Origin: Bromus sterilis
Lineage: Eukaryota > Streptophyta > Magnoliopsida > Poales > Poaceae
Direction: 5' to 3'
Length of the DNA: 64,000 nt
Assembly (NCBI GenBank): GCA_950022295.1
Contig: OX465596.1
Coordinates: 122,740,501 to 122,804,500 of the forward strand
In this document: piece after piece, positions 43,931 to 53,809 of the stretch
Layout of the letters: every line of letters starts with the position of its first letter
Position numbering within the stretch: the first letter of the stretch is position 1
Made by a program: the position numbers and the translations under genes
Notes under the pieces: model-generated
What the model was told of the DNA's origin: nothing
Seen by the model: only the letters and a program-made list of their open reading frames with translations
Databases searched by the model: none

Positions 43931-44258
43931 CAACCTCTCAAGTGCACCCTTTATTTTTCACGTCTCTAAGCTTCGACGTGTTGTTCCCCCGCCCACTGTC
44001 TTAGGTATCCTCTCGTTTACCATTTGAGACTGACAATCCCTCTGTCCCTATGCAAGTTTTGGTGAGTCGTTGGTATAAGTAATAAAAGGAGATCAAGTCC
44101 TGGAATAAAGGGGTCAGGGGAACTTCAACACACCGACGCATTTGTTCCTATTTTGTCCGATTTCGTCCGTTTGCGTCGGCGAGGACAGAAATCGCGGCCC
44201 AACACGCCGGCGCAAACGGACTTGTCGTGGGAAAGTCACAACAAATGTCCGTAGAGTC
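43931..44258. other. Unassigned sequence, probable start of a PIF/Harbinger element
   Basis: Contains GGGGTCAGGGGAACTTCAACA near 44110 and inverted CGTCCGTTTGCG / CGCAAACGGAC blocks (44168-44220), which look like DNA-transposon end structure. The element they belong to is probably the decayed PIF region to the right, but a matching right end was not found. Confidence 0.3.
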
Positions 44259-44263
44259 AGACT

Positions 44264-44796
44264 TGATTATGGGGCCTTTGCTACGAGTGTACGAGGAGGA
44301 AGAAAATCACACAGAGAGAGACGCGATTTATACAGCTTCGGGCCCCGGGAAACATCGTCCGGTAAAAACCCTACATGCTGTTTGTGGCTAGGTCTTATTC
44401 CTTTGCTCACGGAGAGTCGCCGGCATGTCACCAGCTCTCCTATAGTTGTGTCTAATTGTCTCGGGCTTAGATGACCCGGGACTAGTCTCTAATTCAGAGC
44501 CCATTGAGGTTGTATTGAGTCTCTGCCCTCTTTGGGACGCCTTACCCCTCCTTATATAAGTGGAAGGGGGAGGCTTACATGTAGAGTCCTAGTAGGATAC
44601 AAACTAGTGTCTTCTTCTATTACAAGTCGAATATCAATCCGGGTCCTACTCTAAGTCTAGTAGCTTTTCGTATCTTCCAAGTTAGGTGGACTCCATCTTG
44701 ATTCCTTCGTCCGGCTTTCATCTTCGCGAGCCGGCTCTTGTCATCCGACCGGCTTTGTCTCCAAGCCGGGTCAAGCCGTGGGATATTCCCCCGACA
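44264..44796 (-). mobile_element. Solo LTR, TGTCGGGGGAATATCCC type
   Basis: 533 bp. On the minus strand it begins TGTCGGGGGAATATCCC (44796) and ends ...CCCCATAATCA (44264). Flanks AGACT (44259-44263) and GGACT (44797-44801) match at four of five bases. A TATA box (TTATATAAGG, minus strand) lies near 44555. No internal region. Confidence 0.7.
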
Positions 44797-44801
44797 GGAC
44801 T

Positions 44802-45817
44802 CGTGCCCATTTTACTGTCCATCTCGACCCATTTCCGGCACAAATTTGGGCTGGCCTTGCTTCGGCGCGAACACGCCCCAGATGTCCGCGGCGCGTTCAC
44901 TTCCTTCTCCCTTGGCCCGCCCGTCATTGGGGAAACCATCCAGTTCCTCCCCCAGGCGCGTACACCACCTCTTCTGGTAGTCCCCACCGCCAGCTCCCCC
45001 CCAATTGCCAGCGGTCCGCCGCCGCCAGCACCTGCGCCGGTTGTCTCCCGGTGCACCACTTTGGCCCTTGCGTTGGGCCACTGCCGCCCGCCCCTTCACC
45101 AGACTCGCTTGTCGGCTACGCTCCTTCGGCAGACTCCCTTTGCTGCACCTGTAATGGACTCCTTCGTCGGCTACGCTCGTCTCCATCGTCCTGCCCAGCT
45201 GTAGACGACGCACATTCGCTCGGATGGACGTCACTGTTGGTGCGCCGACCATTGCTTCACCGTGCCGGCAAGGTGTTCGACACTTTGCCCACAAGGTATA
45301 ATGAACAATGGGGATGAGTTTTTTTCAAGAATTTCCTATGTTTGTCGGATGATTAGTTAGACGATGAGGAATTGGTGATTACTACTTTGGTCGTGAATAA
45401 CCACATTTCTAGCTAGCAGCCGATGTTTAGCGGTAGGGGGTCGATTCCAGGACATGAACCCGGGTTGAATCGCAACCGAGAGACCGGCCACGTTCTTGTG
45501 TATGATGATTACTTTAGGACGCCAAAACCATTGTACAACGCCAGAAATTTCCGCTGTCCATTTAGGATGGCTAAGCATGTGTTGAATCACATTAGGGAGG
45601 GAGCGGTAGTATATGATGACGTATCGGCCTATATCCCCACCAATGTGATCTCCATTACAGATGGACTACTTCAGATGCAAAAAAGATGCACTTGTCAATG
45701 TTTCTTTTTCTTCTTATCAGAAGTGCACTGCAGGCATATGAAATGCTTGCATACAGAGTTTCTAGTGATCTTACATATGAGTATGTTCGCATGAGTGAAT
45801 CCACATGCCTTGCATCA
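44802..45817 (+). pseudogene. PIF/Harbinger-like transposase, decayed, 5' part
   Basis: From about 45420 the frame RGSIPGHEPGLNRNRETGH, then VYDDYFRTPKPLYNARNFRCPFRMAKHVLNHI follows the N-terminal region of grass Plant_tran/HARBI1-like proteins. A shifted frame near 45710-45815 gives SSYQKCTAG and EYVRMSESTCLAS. The DDE core is not in this part. Frameshifts near 45610 and 45730. Interrupted at 45818 by a Cassandra element and continued at 48201. 44802-45380 is C/P-rich with no clear domain and may be the upstream exon. Confidence 0.65.
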
Positions 45818-45929
45818 TGTAACGCCCCGGCCACAACCATCGATTCCTGGCCGTTACGCCTGGTGGGATCTTAGAATGTCCCCATAGACCAACACTTGTA
45901 TTTCCTGCACACTTTGTCCTCAGTCGTGC

Positions 45930-46015
45930 GCACCTGGGAACTACTTCACAGTCGGTCACCCATCCTCAAATTGCTGCAAGCCAAGCATGCTTAACTTTGG
46001 AGTTCTTTGGAGATG
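45930..46015 (-). other. 5S-rRNA-like segment in Cassandra 3' LTR
   Basis: On the minus strand it shows GAACTCCAAAGTTAAGCATG with the box A core AGTTAAGCATGCTTGG, and box C GGATGGGTGACC (45954-45965), in 5S order and spacing. Too diverged to be a 5S gene. Confidence 0.85.
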
Positions 46016-46165
46016 TGCTTTCGGAAAAGAAGATGCACCTTGTTGATATGAGTAGCCGATCATTCCTATTAAGCCAAGATGTCCCATACACCCCCACTCA
46101 AAGGAATCGATGTCCTCATCGGCCCACATGAACGTTCCCCCATTGGAAAATGTTGGTACGAGAGA

Positions 46166-47828
46166 TAATAACGGCTCTCACCCTTCGTTGGTTACCCCAA
46201 GTGGAAGGTGAGATGTAGATAGCAGAAAATTTCCCTTGGCAAAGATACCAAGATTGAGATCGAACCAGTAGGACTCCGACGACAACAAGAAGGTGGTAAA
46301 GTGAACAATGGGGCCGCTTACAACCGAGGTTGCTTACTTTACTTGGACCTGCACACAGATACAAATAACTTTTCCCCCAACGAGTACAGAGGGTTGTCAA
46401 TCCCTCCGGCCTTGCCGTTCACAAAGGATCAAACGCAAGAGATAATGATAGTGATAATTTTAACTACAACTAGAAAGTAAAAGCAAGTAAATTGAGGGTG
46501 TAAACAGTGATGGAAATATGGACCAGGGTCCCATGAAGTTCACTAGTGATGTACCTCTCCCAAAAGACGATAAACAACTATGCGAGGTGAACAAATTATA
46601 GCTGGGCAATTGACATGATTAAAAACGCACCGCAATGCTAACTATACTACAAAAGAAAGGAAGAGGCTCAAAAGCATGGGCAGTATGCCAAGATAAGTAG
46701 ACCGAAATCCATGTGCATCTACTACTAATCAACCACCTTGAGATATCTATCCAGAATATCTCGCTGGTATTAAGTTGCGAGCCCCACCCAAAGTGTAAAC
46801 CCAAAGCAACAGACAACTGCATTAAAAGAACTTTGCGTAAAGTAAACAATCCTTGCAACAACGGTTACATGCACTGTTGTTTCCCCCTTGTGGCAACAAC
46901 ACATCCCCTAGACTCATGTTTCTGTCACTCAAGATAGTCATCAAGGGGCATGAACCCACAATCATGCATAACGCTCCCTCTTAGAGTTACTACCTACTAC
47001 TTGGCCAAAGCAATAAACAGCAACAGAGAACATGCAAGAATTACTCAAGAACAAAAATATAAAAGGAGAAGAACCAAATATATTACTCATCACAATCTGA
47101 ACATAATCTCATAATCCATCAGATCCCAGCAAACTCAACATAGCAACAACAGAAGGAATTACATATGTACCTTGATCATGTAGGGCAGCTCACAAGGTCA
47201 AATCAATAAAGAACAAAGAGGGGGAGAGGACATCACATAGCTACTGATCATGGACCCATGGTCCAAGGTGGACTACTGACGGCTCATCCGGGAAGCGTCC
47301 ATGATGGTGGAGAAGCTCCTAGAGGTCAATCCTCCCTCCGGCAGGGTGCCGGGAAGAGGTCTTCTGGTGCTCCCGATCTTGGAAGCGCGGCGGCGGCAGA
47401 ACAAAGGCGAGATCCCGAAAAAGGGTTATGTCCTCGGGGGTTTCGGGACGAAGGATATATATAGGCGAAGGGGGCAGCCAGGGGGCCACCAGGGAGTCCA
47501 GGTGGCTTCCCGACGCGGACCCACCCTAGGCCGCGCCCCCTGGCCGCCTAGACTCTTGGTGGGCCCCCCTGGCCCCCTCTGGAACTCTGGAAGCTTCCAG
47601 TATGCTGATTTTTTATATATTTTCCCGGAATTTTTTGGCACTTTAAGTAATGGGAAAACCTGAAATACAAAAACAACAGAAAATATAAACTGGCACTAAG
47701 GTGCACTGAAGTTAATAGGTTAGTCTAAATATGATCAAAAGTGTATGAAAGTGTATCAAAAGCATAGAAATATCACCAAAAACATGCATGGAGAAAGCAG
47801 AAATTATAGATACGTTTGGGACGTATCA
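46166..47828 (-). mobile_element. Single LTR of the Gypsy-like family inside Cassandra
   Basis: On the minus strand it starts TGATACGTCCCAAACGTATC (47828) and runs with clear similarity to the 29181 LTR, to TTATTA at 46166 where the family has TATCA. 1663 bp. Flanks (AGAGA / GCAAA) do not form a clean duplication, so either the ends are eroded or it is truncated. No internal region, so probably solo. Confidence 0.75.
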
Positions 47829-48038
47829 GCAAACGACTATGCGTTCAGTGCCGACACATGTCCCACATGTTTGCGCAACTGACCCGCACACGCCCGTGTA
47901 ACCGCGAGGGTCGGCTTTGATACCATATGTAATGCCCCGGCCACAACCACCGGTTCTCGACCGTTACGCCTGGCGGGATCTAGACTATCCCCACAGACCA
48001 ACACTAGTCCTTCCCGCACACTTTGTCCTCACTCATGC

Positions 48039-48120
48039 GCACCTGGGAACTACTTCCCAGTCGGTCACCCATCCTCAAATCGGTCCAAGCCAAGCACACT
48101 TAACTTTGGAGTTTTTTGGA
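48039..48120 (-). other. 5S-rRNA-like segment in Cassandra 5' LTR
   Basis: Second copy of the 5S-derived block (AGTTAAGTGTGCTTGG; GGATGGGTGACC on the minus strand). Confidence 0.85.
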
Positions 48121-48200
48121 GATGTGCTTCCGAAAAAGAAGATGCAACTTCTTGATATGAGTAGACTATCGTTCCTATTAAGCCAGGATGTCACACATCA

Positions 48201-48320
48201 CTTTACAGGTTTTTCAAGGCTGTGGTGGCAGTGTTCGGCCCGGAGTACTTGTGGGAACCAAATGAGAACGATACTGCCCAATTGTTAGCAATCAATGCGG
48301 AGACAGTATTTCTGGGAATT
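48201..48320 (+). pseudogene. PIF/Harbinger-like transposase, continuation
   Basis: After the CATCA duplication the frame resumes with LYRFFKAVVAVFGPEYLWEP, then NENDTAQLLAINAE, matching the segment that follows the SESTCLEA motif in this family. It ends near 48320 where unrelated sequence begins, before the catalytic DCxH region. Confidence 0.75.
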
Positions 48321-49177
48321 CTTGGTGATGAGCTACAAGTGTAGGGGATCGCAATAGTCTTCGCGGGTAAGAATAACCCAATTTATTGATTCGACACAAG
48401 GGGAGCCAAAGAATATTAATAAGATTTGACAGTTGAGTTGTCGATTCAACCGCACCTGAAAGATACTTGCTTGGCAACAATTTATTAGTAGTAACAGTGT
48501 GATGGTGGCAACGGAAATAGTGGTGGCAAAGCAACAAAAGTAAAATAACAAAAATAAAGAAACTAGTAACCAGCAGGATTAAAACACTGTAGGTTAGGGG
48601 AATGGATGGTTGGGCTGCATGGATGAGAGATAACATGTAATTAACATGGGGCAAGGCACACAGAAAAGTAATGATCATCTAGGAAATATCAAACATTAGG
48701 CATGTATCCCAAGGTAGTTGTGCGTGCTTGCAATAAGAACTTTGCAGAACATCTTTTGTCCTACCATCCTGCTACCAATGGGTTCAAAAGGAAATTATGG
48801 AGATTAGGGTGCTCCTATCAAAGAGCACCGGAACAAAGCATTAACAATATATGGATACATGGAATCCTCACATTATAGTCTGTCGGGGGAATGACCCCCG
48901 GTAGGGTTAAGAAAGCGAAACATTTTTCAAGACATCGGGCGCCCATTGCGCCCTCAGTCCGGTCGTCCAACTGCAGACTGCTCCACGCCAGATGCGCCCC
49001 ATCTCGGTCGCCTATCGACTGCTCCGCGCCGAATACGCCCCAGCTTGCCTGCCGGTTGCCCGCAGCTCGGCAGCCCGGAAGTCAACAGAAGCATCAAGAC
49101 AAGCAAGAAAAGACGTGCAAATAAGACGGGAGCATGACACCTTTAGTTACATCATGAATAGTGTAGAGAGAGATGTG
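48321..49177. other. Unassigned repeat-like sequence
   Basis: No gene. The stretch 48330-48880 reads like LTR or internal sequence of a Triticeae retrotransposon on the minus strand, not identified. At 48881 TGTCGGGGGAATGACCCCC resembles an LTR start of the same type as 44796 but no end was found before 49178. Confidence 0.3.
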
Positions 49178-50763
49178 TGATGGCACTGAGGTAGTGTTCC
49201 TTGTTGGTTACCCCAAGTGAAAGGTTGGATGTATCCTAGAAGCAAATTTCCCTCGGTGAAGATACCAAGGTTTAGGTCTTCGGCAGACTCCGAATTCTGC
49301 AAGTAGGTGGCAAGTACAGAGAGGTTGTCAATCTCTCCGGCCATGTTGTTTACAAAGAATTAAATGCAAAGGGATAATGATAATAGTGATAATTGCAAAG
49401 GAAGGTAAAAGCATTAAATAAAGTAGATGTGTAAACAATGGTGGAAATATGGACCGGGGTCCCATGATGTTCACTAGTGATGTCTCTCTCCCAAAAGACG
49501 ATAAAATAGCTAAGCTTGGGGAACAAATTATAGCTGGGCAATTGACATAATTATAAACGCACATCAATGCTAATTATGCTACTGGAAAGTAAGAGGCTCG
49601 AGAGTATGGGCAATACGCCAAGACAAGTAGACCGAAATCCATCTGCATATACTCACTAATCATCCACCTTGAGATATCTATCCAGAACATCTCGCTGGTA
49701 TTAAGTTGCGAGCCCCACCCAAACTATAAATTCAAAGTAATAGACAATTGCATTAACAATCTATGCGTAAGTTAAACAATCCTTGCAACCGCGGTTACAA
49801 GCATCGTTGTTTTCTCCCTGGTGGCAACATCACATCCCCTAGTCTCATGTTTCTGTCACTCAAGCTAGACATCGGGGGAATGAACCCACAATCATGCATA
49901 ACGCTCCCTCTTGGAGTTACTATCTACTACTTGGCCAAAGCAATAAAAAGTAATGGAGAACATGGAAGAATTTCTCAAGAACAAAATATAAAAGGTAAAC
50001 CAAAAATATAACCCATCATGATCTGAACATAATCTCATAATCCATAGGATCTCAACAAACACAACATAGCAACAGCAGGAAAATTACATAGGTGCATTGA
50101 TCATGTAGGGAAACCCACAAGGGCTAAGAATTGAAGAACAAGATTGGACATAAGACATCACATAGCTACTTTTCATGGACCCACGGTCCAAGGGGGACTA
50201 CTCACGGCACATCCGGGAAGCGTCCGTGGTGGTGGAGAAGCTCTCGATAGTCTTTCTTCCCTCCGGCAGGGTGCCGGAAAGGAGTCTTCTGGTGCTCCTG
50301 ATCTTGGAAGCGCGGCGACGGCGGAACAGAGAGGTATTTCGCGATGCGGGGTTCTCCTCGAGGGTTTCCTAGACGAAGAGGTAATATAGGACGAAGGGGG
50401 ACACCCCTGGTGTCCCCACCTCCCAGGCGCCCTGGTGGCATGGCCAGGGGTGGGGCCTCGCCACCTGGCCGCCTGGAAAGGGGGGGGGTGGCCCCCTCCG
50501 GCTCCCCTTTGGTGATTCCGGAAGCTTCCGTCGTGCTGATTTTTAATCTGTTTTTTCTGGTATTTTTGGGGCTCTGAAAATTGGGGTCAAATAACTGCAA
50601 CTTAAAGACATCAGCAGAAAGAAACTGGCACCGAGTCCACTGAGTTAGTAGGTTAGTACAAATATGTGTAAAATGATATGGAAAAGTGTAGCAAAACATG
50701 TAGCATTGTCACATAAAAGTGCTTGGAACAAGCATAAATTATAGATACGTTTGGGACGTATCA
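49178..50763 (-). repeat. LTR of the truncated Gypsy-like copy
   Basis: 1586 bp, close in length to the 1591-bp LTR at 23781. The purine tract and AGCTTGGGGATG-like sequence adjoin it at 50764-50785, so it is the 3' LTR. Confidence 0.8.
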
Positions 50764-51388
50764 ACATCCCCAATCTTAATTCCTGTTCGTCCTCGAGTAG
50801 GTAAATGATAACACAGATAATTTCTGTGGAGACATGCTAACACACATATAAGAACTTCAAAGTAAAGCAAGTAAAATGTGTAATTCAAGTCAAGATAATA
50901 ACAAGCTAGAGTCTATATCTAGTATTGAAACTAGTAAAGTATGAATGTAAGGGTGCCAGAGCTCTCGCTGTCCATGACTCAAATGTCTCCAAATGGTGTT
51001 TGCGTGCAAGCAATGGGAGATGGGATTAGAGAATAAAAAATAATATACAGTTTAATTGAGAACTCAATCTACCAAAGTTTCACATTTGGCCTCCTTTGGG
51101 AACTTATTTTGACTCATCCCCGGACCACTAGTCAGGTACAAGGCAAACTGATCCTCTCCCTTTCGACTTTGAGCACTCATGCAATGGATGAGCGCGAGCA
51201 AGATATGTTGGCACTTAGGATGGAAAAGATAGAAATGATGGAGAAGGAAGACAAAAAAGGTGTGGAAGGCTCACATCAATGAGGACAATCATAGGCGAGA
51301 AACCAAATGATAGATATGATGTGAGGAGTAGGGATTGCCATGCAACGCATGCACATATGAGCTATGGTAAGCTCTCCAATGGAACTAG

Positions 51389-52473
51389 TGGGGGTGCATC
51401 CAACTTGCTCGCTCATGAAGACCTAAAGCTCTTTTGAGGAGGCTCATTCTTGGAATATGCAAGCCAAGTTCTATAGTGTGAAGGTCCCCACATAGCTATA
51501 TGCATAAATGATCATCTCTCTGGAGTACAAGGATAAGAGGGAGTACTAGTGTGGATCTTTCAAAAAGAATAGTAGTGTTGCCCCTTTCTCCCTTTTTATT
51601 TCTTTTTCTCTCCTTTTCTATTTTTTTGTGGCCTCAATGGCTCTTTCTATTTAACTCTCATTTGTCCTCTTTGGGATCTTTTATTTTGTCCACTTTGGGA
51701 TATTTTCCTCACTTAAGGGCAACACTCTATTTTACAAGAAGGTATAGAAGATCTTCACACTTTACAAGGTACTCAAACATAAAGAAGATGTAGCTATCAT
51801 GATGTATGCCATGTATGCCTCTGCCAGTGTAGAAAGAACATGTATGACATGAAGATCAAGTCATGAAGAGGTGGATGTTAGTGGGGGTGCATCTAACTTT
51901 CTCGCTCATTAAGACCTAGAGCTCATTTGAGGAGGCTCATCCTTGGAATATGCAAGCCAAGTTCTATAGTGTAAGGGTCCCCACATAGTTATGCATGAAT
52001 GATAATCTCTATGGAGTACAAGTATGACAATGGAGTACGAGTGTGGATCTTTCAAAAGGAATAGTAGTGTTGCCCCCTTCTCTCTTTTTATTTCTTTTTT
52101 ATTTTATTTTATTTTTGTGGCCTCTTTGCCTTTTTCTATTTATCTCTCCTTTCTGCTCTTTGGGATATTTTAATTTGTCCTCTTTGGGATCTTTTATTTT
52201 GTCCTCTTTGGGATCTTTTCCTCACTCAAGGGCAACACCCTATATTTTACAAGAATATAGAAGATATTCACACTTTACAAGAAGTAGTCAACATAAAGAA
52301 AAATGAAAACTATCCTAATGTATGGAAATGTATGCCTTGCCAGTCTAGCAGGATATGAAATGATACTAGTGCATCATGTAGCAATAATAAGGGCAAATCA
52401 CAACTAGCATGCGGCTCCTCTATCAATAAAAAACATGTATGACATGAAGATCAAGTCATGAGATGGTGGATGA
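51389..52473 (-). repeat. Tandem duplication inside the Gypsy-like copy
   Basis: Two diverged copies (about 51389-51879 and 51880-52473) of a segment starting GGGGGTGCATC.AACTT.CTCGCTCAT and ending GTATGACATGAAGATCAAGTCATGAGA. The first element has this segment once (28110-28600, opposite strand). Confidence 0.75.
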
Positions 52474-53664
52474 TGCATGCAAATGTATATCGGAAAGGCT
52501 ATGGAAATGCCTTGATAGGTAGGTATGGTGGCTGTTTTGAGGAAGATGTAAGGAGGTTTATGATGACAGAGCGTATCGTACCAAGGGTTTGGATGCACCG
52601 GCGAAGTATGCGCCAACTCTCAAGGTGAGAAAGGGCAATGCACGGTACTGAAGAGGCTAGAAATATATGGGAAGGTGGAAGTGCCAACAATTGAATACTC
52701 GTGTTAGTCCGAAGAACTCATGCACTTATTATCGGTAACTCTCTATATATTTGGGAAGTTCACAAAGAGACGAGTAGCCCGAGGAGGAGTGTATGGGGGT
52801 TTGGTTATCCTTGTGCAGCCTCGACCCATGGTACGTGAGGGTACTCTATATATTCCGGCCCCTCCAGAGGTTAGCGATCCATCTAGTAGCTAGAGTTCTC
52901 AACTAATTTTTGTAGTTTTTGAAAATAAGCACGGATTGCCCAAAATACGACACCTATCACTAATAGACTCAAGCTCTTGGCACCTTATTGTCCAAACATT
53001 ACTCAAATCAATACCTCAAAACTATTGCATGTTACCACTACACTTGTAATAGCAACCTTAATTACCTACTCATGCAAGACACAAAACTCAGTGCAACAAG
53101 ACCACTCTCTAAACATGATAAGCATTAAAACTCACGAGAGTTCCTAAATCAACTTAAATAAAATTTCTTCAAAAGATAAGCATGAAAAATCAGAGCTAAG
53201 CATGACAACAACTATGAAAAGATAAAGAACGCACAAAAAGATAAGCATGAAAACCTATGTTGTGTTCTAGGGTGGAGTGGAGCGTATTTCTCTCCCAAAC
53301 AATGAAGGCTAGAATCCAACTTGTTATGAACAGGAAGCAAAACTAAAACAAACTAAAAAGTAAAGAGCGAGATGCTCCAATTTTAGCACATAACATATGA
53401 AGCGATAAAAATATAGCATGGAGAAGGACAGATTGATGATTGTTGATGGAGAAGGGGATGCACGGGGGCATCCCCAAGCTTAGATGCTTGAGTCTCCTTG
53501 GCTATTTCTTGGGGGTGCATGGGGGCATCCCCAATATTGGGGGCTTGACACTCCCGAATCTTATTTCATCATCTCCCTTTGCATACTTGAAAACTCCCTT
53601 GATACGAAACTCATCATAAGCTGATTAGAGTGGTTAGTACCCATGATAAAATATTTTTTCATAC

Positions 53665-53809
53665 CAAAATGGGCGCCTCCCACCCCCCTCCCACCCCCTA
53701 AACCCTAGACGCCACCTCACCGGCGATCTCCACACCTAGCCGTGGAAGTTGGCCTCTGATCCCATCATCCTCTTCGGCGTTCTCTTCTGGAGCTGTGGCT
53801 TCCCATCTC
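53665..53809 (+). mobile_element. LINE (L1 type) 5' end and leader
   Basis: C-rich sequence starting near CCAAAATGGGCGCCTCCC directly after the Gypsy-like match ends, and leading into ORF1. The LINE continues to the right window edge with two nested insertions. Exact 5' end is not defined. Confidence 0.55.

Larger units (their letters stand above)
45818..48195 (-). mobile_element. Cassandra-type TRIM with 5S-rRNA-like LTRs
   Basis: Minus-strand element: 5' LTR 47928-48195 (268 bp, TGTGACATCC...GCATTACA), primer site TGGTATCAAAGCC (47913-47925, tRNA-Met type, one mismatch), purine tract TTGAGTGGGGGTG before the 3' LTR 45818-46088. A perfect 5-bp TSD CATCA (45813-45817, 48196-48200) flanks it. 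Both LTRs carry a 5S-rRNA-derived segment in sense orientation, the hallmark of Cassandra. No coding capacity. The internal region is enlarged by an inserted LTR (46166-47828). Confidence 0.9.
49178..53664 (-). mobile_element. Gypsy-like element, second copy, truncated
   Basis: Minus-strand copy of the 23781-30803 family: 3' LTR 49178-50763 (TGATACGTCCCAAACGTATC at 50763), then internal sequence matching 26900-29180 in reverse. The internal match stops at about 53664, where the LINE 5' end begins; the primer site, gag-like part and 5' LTR are absent from the window. If the LINE inserted here, the missing part should lie beyond 64000. Confidence 0.8.

Noticed and set aside
43659..44027. A real membrane-protein gene of 122 aa
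   Set aside because: It is a fusion of plastid ndhA and ccsA fragments with unrelated tail sequence.
45930..46015. A functional 5S rRNA gene
   Set aside because: Only the internal control boxes and nearby sequence are preserved; it lies in a retrotransposon LTR, duplicated at 48039-48120.
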